From Roseicyclus sp041163945 (GTDB taxonomy: Bacteria > Pseudomonadota > Alphaproteobacteria > Rhodobacterales > Rhodobacteraceae): a stretch of DNA of 62,390 nt. Numbering within the stretch: position 1 is the stretch's first letter; the number at the start of each line of letters is the position of its first letter. The stretch lies in assembly GCA_041163945.1 (NCBI GenBank), contig JBEAQJ010000126.1:1-62390 (forward strand), in the 5' to 3' direction. The notes beneath the pieces were generated by a model that was not told where the DNA came from, made no database searches, and saw only the letters and a list, made by a program, of their open reading frames with translations. The position numbers and the translations under genes were made by a program. Of the stretch, positions 17,913 through 26,672 are shown piece after piece.

Positions 17913-20051
17913 TCAGTTGCCGGCGGCTTCGGCCTGTTCGGCCAGCTCTTTGCCGGTGGCCTGATCGACCATCTTCATGGCCAGGCGCACCTTGCCACGA
18001 TCGTCAAAGCCCAACAGCTTGACCCAGACCTCTTGCCCTTCCTTCAGAACATCCGAGGGATGGTTCAACCGGCGGGCTTCGATCTGGGATACATGGACCA
18101 GACCATCGCGCTTGCCGAAGAAGTTCACGAAGGCGCCGAAATCAACGATCTTGACGACCTTGCCCTTGTAGATGCCACCGATCTCGGGCTCGGCCACGAT
18201 CGAATAGATCATGTCATAGGCCTTTTGGATGGAATCGGCATTGGGGCTGGCGATCTTGATGATGCCATCGTCGTTGATGTCGACCTTGGCGCCCGACAGC
18301 TCGACGATCTCGCGGATCACCTTGCCGCCCGAACCGATCACTTCGCGGATCTTGTCGGTCGGGATCTGCATCGTCTCAATCCGCGGCGCATGGATCGAGA
18401 ATTCGCCGGGCGCAGTCATCGCCTTGGCCATTTCGCCCAGGATGTGCAGACGACCGGCCTTGGCCTGTGCCAGTGCCTTTTCCATGATCTCGGGCGTGAT
18501 GCCCGCAACCTTGATGTCCATCTGCAACGAGGTGATGCCCGCTTCGGTGCCGGCAACCTTGAAATCCATGTCGCCGAGATGATCCTCGTCGCCCAGAATA
18601 TCGGTCAAGATGCCATAGGATCCGTCATCTTCCAGCACCAGACCCATGGCCACACCGGCCACAGGCGCCTTGAGCGGCACGCCGGCATCCATCATCGACA
18701 GCGACCCACCGCAGACAGACGCCATCGAGGACGAGCCGTTCGATTCCGTGATCTCGGACACGACGCGGATGGTGTAGGGGAAATCGGTCGATGCCGGCAG
18801 AACCGCCTGCAACGCCCGCCATGCCAGCTTGCCATGGCCGATCTCGCGGCGGCCGGGCGACCCGATGCGGCCCACTTCACCCACCGAATAGGGGGGGAAG
18901 TTGTAGTGCAGCAGGAAGTTCGATTTGAAATTGCCATGCAGCGCATCGATGAACTGTTCATCGTCGCCGGTGCCCAGCGTCGTCACCACCAGGCCTTGCG
19001 TTTCACCGCGGGTGAACAGGGCCGACCCATGGGTGCGGGGCAGAACGCTGGTCTGGCAATCGATCGGGCGCACGGCGTCGAGCGCGCGGCCATCGATCCG
19101 GCGGCCATGCTTGACGACATCCGAGCGCATCACCGTCGACTCAAGCTGCTTGAGCGCGCTGTCGAGGTTCGGATCGGCCAGCTGCTCTTCGCTCAGCGTG
19201 GCCTTGATCGCGGCCTTGGCGGCCGAAACGGCGGCCACGCGATCTTGCTTGTCAAGGATGGCATAGGCCGCGCGCATGTCGGCTTCGCCTGCGGCTTTCA
19301 CCACCTCGTACAGCGCCGAATAATCCGGCGGGGTGAAATCGAACGGTTCCTTGGCGGCTTCTTCGGCAAAGTCCACGATCAGATCGATCACCGGCTGGAT
19401 CTGCTGATGGGCGAAATTCACCGCGCCCAGCATTTCGGCCTCGGTCAGCTCATAGGCTTCGGATTCGACCATCATGACCGCGTTCTTGGTGCCCGCGACA
19501 ACCAGATCGAGCCGCTGCTCGGGGTTGTTGCGCAGGTCCTGCATGTCATCGACGGTGGGGTTCAAGACATATTCGCCATCGACAAAGCCCACGCGGCAGC
19601 CCGCAATCGGCCCCATGAACGGCACGCCCGAAATCGTCAGCGCGGCGCTGGCTGCGATCATCGCCACGATGTCGGGATCATTGACCAGATCGTGGCTCAG
19701 CACGGTGCACATCACCAGCACTTCGTTCTTGAAGCCGGGCACGAACAGCGGGCGGATCGGCCGGTCGATCAGGCGCGCGGTCAGCGTTTCCTTTTCGGTC
19801 GGGCGCGCCTCGCGCTTGAAAAAGCCGCCGGGAACCTTGCCGGCTGCGTAGTATTTTTCCTGATAATGCACCGTCAGGGGGAAAAAATCCTGTCCGGGCT
19901 TGGCAGCCTTGGCAAAGGTCACATTGGCCATGACCGAGGTTTCGCCATAGGTGGCGATCACCGAGCCATCGGCCTGGCGGGCCACACGGCCGGTTTCCAG
20001 TGTCAGCGTTTCTTCGCCCCACTGGATGTCTTTCTTCGTGATATTGAACAT
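17913..20051 (-). CDS. pnp: Polyribonucleotide nucleotidyltransferase (PNPase)
   Basis: A 712-residue phosphorolytic 3'-5' exoribonuclease, core of RNA turnover. Two RNase PH domains (about 1-225 and 315-545) flank a helical linker; the phosphate-binding core is in ESNGSSSMASVCGGSLSMMD. A KH domain (about 553-610, IREVIGSGGKVIREI) and an S1 domain (about 620-690, GGIYKGKVVKIVDFGAFV) follow. It is 275 bases downstream of rpsO on the same strand, the conserved order, with two hairpins between. Confidence 0.98.
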   Translation of the reverse strand: MFNITKKDIQWGEETLTLETGRVARQADGSVIATYGETSVMANVTFAKAAKPGQDFFPLTVHYQEKYYAAGKVPGGFFKREARPTEKETLTARLIDRPIRPLFVPGFKNEVLVMCTVLSHDLVNDPDIVAMIAASAALTISGVPFMGPIAGCRVGFVDGEYVLNPTVDDMQDLRNNPEQRLDLVVAGTKNAVMMVESEAYELTEAEMLGAVNFAHQQIQPVIDLIVDFAEEAAKEPFDFTPPDYSALYEVVKAAGEADMRAAYAILDKQDRVAAVSAAKAAIKATLSEEQLADPNLDSALKQLESTVMRSDVVKHGRRIDGRALDAVRPIDCQTSVLPRTHGSALFTRGETQGLVVTTLGTGDDEQFIDALHGNFKSNFLLHYNFPPYSVGEVGRIGSPGRREIGHGKLAWRALQAVLPASTDFPYTIRVVSEITESNGSSSMASVCGGSLSMMDAGVPLKAPVAGVAMGLVLEDDGSYGILTDILGDEDHLGDMDFKVAGTEAGITSLQMDIKVAGITPEIMEKALAQAKAGRLHILGEMAKAMTAPGEFSIHAPRIETMQIPTDKIREVIGSGGKVIREIVELSGAKVDINDDGIIKIASPNADSIQKAYDMIYSIVAEPEIGGIYKGKVVKIVDFGAFVNFFGKRDGLVHVSQIEARRLNHPSDVLKEGQEVWVKLLGFDDRGKVRLAMKMVDQATGKELAEQAEAAGN

Positions 20052-20220
20052 CTATCGTTCCCTAAAGGGGAGCCCTCCCGGCCCCTGCCGGGTCTCCCAT
20101 CCATATGGCGGCCCCATTGCCGCCGACCCCCTCATCATCCCATGCGCCGGGGTCAAGGCGTCACGTCTCAGATGCGCGCGCCATAGCGCGTTTCCGACAG
20201 GTTGGAAAGCAATTTAAGGG

Positions 20221-20257
20221 CGATCCCCCGCGCAGGCCCCTGCACCGGTAGGGATCG
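20221..20257 (-). promoter_or_regulatory. Nested stem-loop in the pnp 5' leader
   Basis: CGATCCC (20221-20227) pairs with GGGATCG (20251-20257), enclosing an inner GCAGG/CCTGC hairpin. It lies about 170 bases before the pnp start, on the transcript after the rpsO terminator. In E. coli the pnp leader forms an RNase III-cut stem-loop needed for autocontrol; a similar role here is inferred from position and structure only. Confidence 0.45.
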
Positions 20258-20270
20258 CCGCGCACGAAAA

Positions 20271-20298
20271 GGCCCGCGCAGCGATCGCTTCGCGGGCC
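20271..20298 (-). terminator. rpsO terminator
   Basis: An 8-bp stem GGCCCGCG/CGCGGGCC with an inner GCGATCGC palindrome is followed on the minus strand by TTTTCG, 28 bases past the rpsO stop. It probably ends rpsO messages, with readthrough or a separate promoter feeding pnp. Confidence 0.8.
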
Positions 20299-20326
20299 AA
20301 ACCGGAATGCCATGCGGCCGATTGGA

Positions 20327-20596
20327 TCAGCGGCGGATACCCAGGCGCGCGATCAGCGCGGTGTAGCGGGCTTCTTCCTTGGCCTTGAGGTAATCCAACA
20401 GCTTGCGGCGCTGGGCGACCATCATCAGAAGGCCACGACGCGAATGGTTGTCCTTCTTGTGGGTCTTGAAATGCTCGGTCAGGGTGTTGATGCGGCTTGT
20501 CAGAATGGCCACCTGAACCTCGGGCGAACCGGTGTCGCCGGGCTTGGTGGCAAATTCGGTCATCAAGCGCTGCTTTTCTTCGACAGTGATCGACAT
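20327..20596 (-). CDS. rpsO: 30S ribosomal protein S15
   Basis: An 89-residue protein beginning MSITVEEKQRLMTEFATKPG with the family helices VQVAILTSRINTLTEHFKTHKKDNHSRRG and ending LIARLGIRR. S15 binds the central domain of 16S rRNA. The start has AGGAGACC upstream (rc of ggtctcct), well placed. truB, its usual upstream neighbour, is about 3 kb away here, with four other genes between. Confidence 0.98.
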   Translation of the reverse strand: MSITVEEKQRLMTEFATKPGDTGSPEVQVAILTSRINTLTEHFKTHKKDNHSRRGLLMMVAQRRKLLDYLKAKEEARYTALIARLGIRR

Positions 20597-21012
20597 CGGG
20601 GTCTCCTTTTCAGGGTTATGGCGCAGGCCGGGATGTCGTCCAGCAAGGCCCGTGGAGGGATCGCGCGCCCATGCGGCGTGGATGGCGGTCCATAGGCCGC
20701 TTCTGCGGACTTGGGAAGGGGGCTGTGGCCGCAATTCCCCCGAATTCGGGCAAAATCGCACCGTTCCGGGCGAAAAAGCGCGAAATTCGTCGTGCAATCG
20801 ATGTGCATTTTCCCGATTGCGGCCCCCGCGTTTCAGCTTTGGGCAAGATCGCGCGCGCAAGATGGCCACGGTTCCGGGCCCGAATCGTGCGCGTTTGGCA
20901 TGATCCGGCGATGATCGGCCCCGCGCCGACGCCGAACACCACGTCAGAAGACGCTGCAAGGTGCAGCATGCACCGGCTTGTAACGATCTGCATGTGGAGT
21001 GAGGTGTGCGCG
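20597..21012. other. Divergent intergenic region rpsO / RTX gene
   Basis: About 416 bases without a supported gene. It should carry promoters for rpsO (minus) and the RTX-repeat gene (plus). Visible features are a CCCGAATTCGGG palindrome near 20738-20750 and two copies of GTTCCGGGC. A plus-strand frame is open through the whole stretch as an upstream extension of the RTX gene, but it has no conserved N terminus and I take it as non-coding. Confidence 0.4.
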
Positions 21013-22068
21013 ATGCTGGTGGCAGGTGGGCTGTTGATCCTGATGGCGATGGGTTTTGCCCTTGGCGGCATGGCCATTGACGCCGGCACGGATCCGCAAG
21101 ACGACGACGATGACGGCTTTTCCGGCGCCGACCCCGACACGGCGGACATGCCGGCGGAAAACACCGTGATGCTGGACGATCTGATGTTCGAGGCAGGGGC
21201 AGACGGCCCGCCCGGCGATGCCGCGCTGCCGGGCCTGGCCTTGGACGCCCTGCTGGACGGGGGCACGGGCGATGATGTGCTGCGCGCACGCTTGGCGATG
21301 CAGGATGTTTTCAGTGGCCCCGGCGATGACGCCGTCACCGGCGGGCCGAACGGCGATACCTTGCTGGGCGGCGCCGAAACGGATGCGTTCTTTGGCAACG
21401 AAGGCGACGACAACCTGCAAGGCCAGGGCGGCGCCGATGAGCTTTACGGCGATGACGGCAACGACACCCTGCTTGGCGGGGCGGGCCGCGATTTCCTGGT
21501 GGGCGGCGACGGGGATGACAGCCTGTCTGGCGGCGATGATGGCGATCTGATGTTCGGCGGCGATGGCGACGATCTTTTGGCCGGCGACGGGGGGGATGAT
21601 TTCTTGCAAGGCGGTTTCGGCGCCGACCACCTGCTGGGCGGGGCAGGCCATGATTGGCTGGATGGCAGCTTTACCGCCGGTGCATCACTGTTCGCCACCG
21701 GCGACCAGGATCAGGGCGATGTTCTGGATGGCGGCGACGGGGACGACACGATCCTGATCGGGGCCGGCGATCTGGCCACGGGTGGCGCCGGGGCCGACAT
21801 CTTCCGGACGGGAAGCTACATCACCTCGGTCGATCTGGCAGGCCATGTCAGCGATTTCGATCCGGCACAGGACATGATCGAATTGCTGTATGACCCGGAA
21901 CAAACACCCGACCCCATCGTGACGGTGGTCGATTTCGACGATGGGTCAGGGGCCAGCATCCTGTTCAACGGAACCGTGGTTCTGACCGTGTCGGGGGCGC
22001 AAGGGCTGGACCCCGCGGCCATCGAGCTGCGTCTGGCCCATGTGGATCCGGTGTCAGACCCTGTATGA
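21013..22068 (+). CDS. RTX-type calcium-binding repeat protein
   Basis: A 351-residue acidic protein. It starts with a hydrophobic segment (about 1-25, LLILMAMGFALGGMAI) that can act as a membrane anchor or signal, then an Asp-rich stretch, then about eight glycine/aspartate nonapeptides of the GGxGxDxLx type (about 75-260, e.g. GGDGDDLLAGDGGDDFL), and a C-terminal beta domain of the kind found after RTX blocks. The repeats bind calcium and fold outside the cell. ATGs at 20968 and 21013 are possible; 21013 has GGAGTGAGG upstream. No type I secretion genes are nearby. Confidence 0.8.
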   Translation: MLVAGGLLILMAMGFALGGMAIDAGTDPQDDDDDGFSGADPDTADMPAENTVMLDDLMFEAGADGPPGDAALPGLALDALLDGGTGDDVLRARLAMQDVFSGPGDDAVTGGPNGDTLLGGAETDAFFGNEGDDNLQGQGGADELYGDDGNDTLLGGAGRDFLVGGDGDDSLSGGDDGDLMFGGDGDDLLAGDGGDDFLQGGFGADHLLGGAGHDWLDGSFTAGASLFATGDQDQGDVLDGGDGDDTILIGAGDLATGGAGADIFRTGSYITSVDLAGHVSDFDPAQDMIELLYDPEQTPDPIVTVVDFDDGSGASILFNGTVVLTVSGAQGLDPAAIELRLAHVDPVSDPV

Positions 22069-22077
22069 TCGGGCGCG

Positions 22078-22974
22078 TCAGGCGCCGGTGAAATGCGGCA
22101 GCATCTGCGCCAGCAGCGCATCGGGGGCTTCTTCCATGGCGAAATGCCCACAGCCGGGAATTTGCGCGCCCGTCACCCGGTCGGCCCAACGCCGCCAGAT
22201 GCCCAGCGGATCGCCCGTACGCGCCGGAAACCCTTGTGCGGCCCAGACGAAATGCAGCGGCGCTGCGATCCGCCGGCCCGCCGCCAGATCGGCCTCGTCC
22301 AGCAGACGGTCGATGCCCGCCCCGGCGCGATAATCGGCACACATCGCCGCCACCCGCGCGCCATCTTTCGCCTGGTCCAGGTAGCTGGCCAACGCCGCTG
22401 GGGCAAAAGCCGAAAGATCGCCCGCCAGCGACCAGCTGGCCAATGTGCGCGCAATGTAGCCCGGCCCATCGGCCATGATCAGCGTTTCCGGCAAAGGCGC
22501 AGGCTGGGCCAGAAAGGTCCAGTGATAGGCCCGCAACGCCAGTTCCGCGGTCCATGCGCGCCAGAATTCGGCCGTGGGCACCACCTCGACGATGCCCAGA
22601 CGATCCACGCGCTGGGGATGGTCGAGCGCCAATCGATACGCCACGCGCGCGCCGCGATCATGGCCCATCACATGGGCCCGCGCGATGCCGAGGCCATCCA
22701 TCATCCCGACGATATCACGCGCCATTTCCCGCTTGGAATAGGCGGTTTGCGCGGCGGTGTCGGGGGGGGCATCGCTGTCGCCATAGCCGCGCAGATCGGG
22801 AATGATGACATCGAACTGCCGCGCCAGAACCGGCGCCACACGGTGCCAGGCCATGTGGGTCTGCGGGTAGCCATGCAGCAAGATCAGCGCCGGCCCCGCC
22901 CCCCCGCGATGCACGGACAGGCCGATGCCATTGGTGGCGATGCGTTGGCGCGTGAACCCTTCAATGCCCGACAA
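22078..22974 (-). CDS. Alpha/beta hydrolase of the fluoroacetate dehalogenase group
   Basis: A 298-residue hydrolase starting at a TTG (22974) with GGGAGG six bases upstream. Features: oxyanion block HGYPQTHMAWH, DLRGYGDSD, nucleophile elbow GHDRGAR (D106, with R107 and R110), AYHWTFLAQPAPLPE (H151, W152), CADYRAGA, and the catalytic His in GHFAMEE near 277. The Asp nucleophile plus paired Arg and the His/Trp pair are known for fluoroacetate dehalogenases, which cleave C-F bonds. The position normally holding the acid Asp reads IVEVVPT, Glu130. An epoxide hydrolase or haloacetate dehalogenase with another substrate is the alternative. It overlaps the DUF1643 gene by 14 bases. Confidence 0.8.
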   Translation of the reverse strand: MSGIEGFTRQRIATNGIGLSVHRGGAGPALILLHGYPQTHMAWHRVAPVLARQFDVIIPDLRGYGDSDAPPDTAAQTAYSKREMARDIVGMMDGLGIARAHVMGHDRGARVAYRLALDHPQRVDRLGIVEVVPTAEFWRAWTAELALRAYHWTFLAQPAPLPETLIMADGPGYIARTLASWSLAGDLSAFAPAALASYLDQAKDGARVAAMCADYRAGAGIDRLLDEADLAAGRRIAAPLHFVWAAQGFPARTGDPLGIWRRWADRVTGAQIPGCGHFAMEEAPDALLAQMLPHFTGA

Positions 22975-23485
22975 GATCTGCCTCCCATGGTTGCGGTTGC
23001 ACGGCATAGCCGATGTAGAGTGGATGCTTGGGGTGGCCATCCTTGCTCAGCCCCAGATGATGCAACCGGCAGCCCGCGGCGCGCAGCATGGCGGCCACCG
23101 CAGGACCACGCCCCAGATGCGCCCCATGCGCGCCCCAGGCGCAGATCACACGATCCGCCCATGGCAGGGCCGCAAGGATCGCGGCGTCATTGCCGGGGCC
23201 GACAGGATCGGCGGCGCGGCGCATGTCGCGCGGATCGGTGGCGCGATAGGCAAAGATATTGAGCACCCGGAACGCCCCGAAGCCCAGCGCACGGGCGCGG
23301 CGCTCGCAGCGTTCGACCGTGGGATCGTTCTGCACCTCGGTCGCGGTCGAGGGGTTGAGCATGATGAACAGCGCCCGCGGACCCGCCGTATCCCACACGC
23401 GGGTCAGGCTGTAGCGGTAGCGTTCGCAATCGGAATATTCGGCGACCGAGACCGCTTTGGCATCTTGATGGTGGCGCGTGATCAT
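22961..23485 (-). CDS. DUF1643 domain protein
   Basis: A 174-residue soluble protein matching DUF1643: an N-terminal RYRYSLTRVWD, the family signature LFIMLNPSTATEVQNDPTVE, a central RVLNIFAYRATDP and the C-terminal LGLSKDGHPKHPLY. The function is unknown. Its 3' end overlaps the start of the dehalogenase-like gene, so the two are likely co-expressed. It follows truB in the opposite order of the usual truB-rpsO neighbourhood. Confidence 0.9.
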   Translation of the reverse strand: MITRHHQDAKAVSVAEYSDCERYRYSLTRVWDTAGPRALFIMLNPSTATEVQNDPTVERCERRARALGFGAFRVLNIFAYRATDPRDMRRAADPVGPGNDAAILAALPWADRVICAWGAHGAHLGRGPAVAAMLRAAGCRLHHLGLSKDGHPKHPLYIGYAVQPQPWEADLVGH

Positions 23486-23548
23486 GGCGCCGTTATGCCG
23501 CGATCACCGCCCAAGGCAAATGCCAAAGCGGCGATCACAGGGCCCGGG

Positions 23549-24454
23549 TCACAGGTTGAACACCCGATCCGGGTGCACTTCGGCCCCGCGCAGACGCCCC
23601 ACGGCCAAGGGTTGGCCGGCATACGACACCCAGACCAGATCGCCATAGGCTGCCGCGCCGGGCAACACATGGCCCGGGTTGCCGTTTTTCAATCGCACCG
23701 CCCCGGCGTCGGTGGCGCGCAGTTCGGGCAAATCGCCCAAGGCCAGGGCAACGGGCCGCAGCAGCGCGTCAAGGCCGGGCGCACGCGCCATGGCCTCGAC
23801 CTGCGCCAGGGGCACCGCATCCTCGATGTCGAAGGGCCCGACCCAGATCCGGCGCAACCGCAGCACATGACCCAGACACCCCAGCACCTGGCCAAGATCG
23901 CGCGCGATCGCCCGCACATAGCCGCCCGCACCGCACACGAAACGCAGATCGGCGTGATCGGCATCCGGCATGCCCAAAAGCGCCAATTCATCGACATGCA
24001 GATCGCGCGGGGCAAGATCCATGGCCTGGCCAGCGCGCGCGATGTCATAGGCGCGTTCGCCCTCCACCTTGACGGCCGAAAACTGCGGCGGCACCTGCTG
24101 GATGTCGCCGATGAACCGCGGCAGGGCGGCGCGGATCTGCTCGGCATCCGGGCGCAGCTCCGAGGTCGCGATCACGGCCCCTTCGGCATCGTCGGTGCTC
24201 GTCGCCGCCCCCCAGCGGATGGTGAAATCATAGCCCTTCAGGGCTTGGGCCAGGTAGGGAATGGTCTTTGTCGCCTCGCCCAGGGCAATGGGCAACATGC
24301 CGGTGGCGTCGGGATCCAGCGTGCCGGCATGGCCTGCCTTCTTGGCCTCGAACGCCCAGCGCACCTTGTTGACCACCGCACTCGACGTGATGCCGGCGGG
24401 CTTGTCGATCAACAACCAGCCCGAAACCTCACGCCCTTTGCGACTGCGGCCCAT
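23549..24454 (-). CDS. truB: tRNA pseudouridine(55) synthase TruB
   Basis: A 301-residue enzyme making pseudouridine 55 in the T loop of tRNAs. It opens with the conserved GWLLIDKPAGITSS and has the catalytic block GHAGTLDPDATGMLPIALG with the active Asp, and later GGYVRAIARDLG. The ATG at 24454 is preceded by AGGAGCCG; a GTG lies just before it. It is in the row rbfA, DUF2233 protein, truB on the minus strand. Confidence 0.97.
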   Translation of the reverse strand: MGRSRKGREVSGWLLIDKPAGITSSAVVNKVRWAFEAKKAGHAGTLDPDATGMLPIALGEATKTIPYLAQALKGYDFTIRWGAATSTDDAEGAVIATSELRPDAEQIRAALPRFIGDIQQVPPQFSAVKVEGERAYDIARAGQAMDLAPRDLHVDELALLGMPDADHADLRFVCGAGGYVRAIARDLGQVLGCLGHVLRLRRIWVGPFDIEDAVPLAQVEAMARAPGLDALLRPVALALGDLPELRATDAGAVRLKNGNPGHVLPGAAAYGDLVWVSYAGQPLAVGRLRGAEVHPDRVFNL

Positions 24455-24486
24455 CACCGGCTCCTGTGGTTGGAAAGCATGGCCGC

Positions 24487-25242
24487 CTATCCGCCCGACG
24501 GGGTCGCGTCAACCGTTGCATCGACCACGGTGCCAATGATCGGACCAAGGGGCAGGCCGATATCCATCCGCCCCATCGCCGGCGCATACAGCCGTGACAC
24601 GCGCCCGTCGAAATACAGCGCCTGCGGCACCCCCAGATGATCGCGAAAGAAGCGGGCGAACTGATGGAAATTGACCGCCACATCGGAAATGACCAGATGC
24701 ACGACCCGGCCATCGGCCGCGACACCGACGCCGTTGCGGATGTTGCGGCTGTCGCCGCCATCGATGAAGCGCGGATGCAACGCGCCGTCGATCACCAGCA
24801 TCGGCCCCGATTGCGTGGCATAGCGGCAGGCGGGCGGGGCAGCGGCATAGGCGCGGCTTTCGACGATCTGCGCCCGGCCCTCGTTCAGGCACAAGACACC
24901 GTTGGGCAAAAGGCCGAAATTGCCCGGCCCGTCGCTGGTGATGACGCGCATCTGCTGCACGCCATCCTCCACATACAGGCCCACGGGGGCCCGGTCGTCG
25001 TGAAACATGCCGGCATTCATCGCCACGCCCAGCCGCTTGTCCGGGCCAAGGGATTGGTCGACGCGCCCGAAGCTGCCGTAAACCGCGCCATCCGCACCGC
25101 GCAGGAACAACCGCAGATCGGCCTCGGCCAGATCGACGCGGCAACTGGTGAACGCCAAGTCGTCAAACACCACCCGCTCACAGGCCTGCGCCATCGTCGG
25201 GCCGATCCAGAATGCGGCCAAAAACGCAAGCGCGCGGATCAT
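24487..25242 (-). CDS. Exported phosphodiester glycosidase-like protein (DUF2233)
   Basis: A 251-residue exported protein with a signal peptide (MIRALAFLAAFWIGPTMAQA). The remainder matches the NAGPA/DUF2233 family (phosphodiester glycosidase): VAMNAGMFHDDRAPVGLYVEDG, NFGLLPNGVLCL, ATQSGPMLVIDG and IRNGVGVAADGRV. The family acts on sugar-phosphodiester bonds in the envelope or cell surface; its substrate is not known here. It overlaps rbfA by ATGA and precedes truB by 32 bases, an odd place for a periplasmic enzyme. Confidence 0.88.
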   Translation of the reverse strand: MIRALAFLAAFWIGPTMAQACERVVFDDLAFTSCRVDLAEADLRLFLRGADGAVYGSFGRVDQSLGPDKRLGVAMNAGMFHDDRAPVGLYVEDGVQQMRVITSDGPGNFGLLPNGVLCLNEGRAQIVESRAYAAAPPACRYATQSGPMLVIDGALHPRFIDGGDSRNIRNGVGVAADGRVVHLVISDVAVNFHQFARFFRDHLGVPQALYFDGRVSRLYAPAMGRMDIGLPLGPIIGTVVDATVDATPSGG

Positions 25243-25655
25243 TCCTGATCCTCCGCCCCGCCCCCCTCGATGTCGCGACGGACATCGGCGCGGTCAAACA
25301 GTGCGCGGGTCTCGTCCATGCGGTCAAAGGTTTCATCGATCACAAAGCGCAGATCGGGGGCGTATTTCAGCGTCATGTCCTGCATCACCGCGCGGCGCAG
25401 TTCCCCGCGGTTGCGGCTCAGCGCCTTGATCGCCGCCTCACGCCCGGCACCGCCCAAGGGCATCACATAGACCGTCGCAATCTTGAGATCGGGCGAGGTG
25501 CGCACCTCACCCACGGTGATCGACATGGCGTTGAGTTCGGGGTCATGCACGTCGCCACGGGCCAGAACAGACGACAGCGTGCGCCGGATCAGTTCGCCCA
25601 CGCGAAGCTGCCGCTGCGATGGGCCTGCGCCCTCGGAATGCCGATTCTTTGCCAT
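25239..25655 (-). CDS. rbfA: 30S ribosome-binding factor RbfA
   Basis: A 138-residue KH-fold protein that assists late 30S maturation. Typical are the N-terminal PSQRQLRVGELIRRTLSSVL, ITVGEVRTSPDLKIATVYVM and LKYAPDLRFVIDETFDRMDE. A basic N terminus and an acidic C-terminal tail are seen. It heads the minus-strand group rbfA-DUF2233-truB and is divergent from dapB. Confidence 0.97.
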   Translation of the reverse strand: MAKNRHSEGAGPSQRQLRVGELIRRTLSSVLARGDVHDPELNAMSITVGEVRTSPDLKIATVYVMPLGGAGREAAIKALSRNRGELRRAVMQDMTLKYAPDLRFVIDETFDRMDETRALFDRADVRRDIEGGGAEDQE

Positions 25656-25783
25656 GCGACCGCCTGTGGGTTGGCCCCTACACCCGCCTGCACTTATGGG
25701 ATGGCGGGCGGGGTCGCAAGCGAGCGCTTTGCCAAAGCGCCGCCATCGGCTAAGAGCCGCCCCAACAGACGGAGGGCATGGGC

Positions 25784-26596
25784 ATGGCCGACACGGTCGG
25801 AATCGCGGTGATGGGCGCCTCGGGGCGCATGGGGCAGATGTTGATCGACGCCGTGCTTGCCGCGGATCAGGCGCACCTGGCGGGCGTCACCGAACGGCCG
25901 GGCCACGCGTGGGTCGGCGCCGACCTGGGCGAGGTGCTGGGGCGCGCCCCGATGGGGTTGCGCGTGGCCGACGACCCGCTCGAGGTGATCGTCGGGGCGC
26001 AGGCGGTGATCGATTTCACCACGCCCGCGGCCACATGCGCCCATGCAGCGCTTTGCGCACAGGCGCGCTGCGTGCATGTGATCGGCACGACCGGGCTGTC
26101 GGACAACGACATCGCGGCCCTCGATGCGGCCGCACGCCACGCCGTGATCGTGCGCGCCGGCAACATGAGCCTTGGGGTGAACCTGTTGACCCGCCTGGCG
26201 CAAGAGGTCGCCCAGGCGCTCGATGCCGATTTCGATGTCGAAATCATCGAGGCCCATCACCGCCACAAGGTCGACGCCCCTTCCGGCACGGCGCTGATGC
26301 TGGGGGATGCCGTGGCGCGCGGGCGGGGCGTGGATCTGTCCGATGTGTCCGATCGCGGCCGGGATGGCATGACCGGCGAACGCCGGCGCGGCGATATCGG
26401 ATTTGCCGCGATCCGCGGCGGCGACATCGTGGGCGAACATGATGTCATCTTTGCCGGGGCGGGCGAACGCATCGTCTTGCGCCATGTGGCCACCGACCGC
26501 GGCATCTTTGCCCGCGGCGCGCTGAAGGCCGCGCTTTGGGGCCAGGGACAGGCGCCGGGGCATTATTCGATGATGCATGTTCTGGGTCTGGCATGA
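25784..26596 (+). CDS. dapB: 4-hydroxy-tetrahydrodipicolinate reductase
   Basis: A 270-residue enzyme of the diaminopimelate/lysine pathway. The nucleotide-binding MGASGRMGQ, the domain junction VIDFTTPAATCAH, and the active-site block IEAHHRHKVDAPSGTALMLG (catalytic His/Lys) are all present. ATGs lie at 25778 and 25784; 25784 is better because GGAGGG then has seven bases of spacing. Promoter region shared with rbfA. Confidence 0.97.
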   Translation: MADTVGIAVMGASGRMGQMLIDAVLAADQAHLAGVTERPGHAWVGADLGEVLGRAPMGLRVADDPLEVIVGAQAVIDFTTPAATCAHAALCAQARCVHVIGTTGLSDNDIAALDAAARHAVIVRAGNMSLGVNLLTRLAQEVAQALDADFDVEIIEAHHRHKVDAPSGTALMLGDAVARGRGVDLSDVSDRGRDGMTGERRRGDIGFAAIRGGDIVGEHDVIFAGAGERIVLRHVATDRGIFARGALKAALWGQGQAPGHYSMMHVLGLA

Positions 26597-26672
26597 ATCC
26601 GCCGATCGCTTGATTTCATGGCGTCTTTCGCTACCTAACGCGGTAGTGAGCCTGGACCGGAGCGTAACCGAA

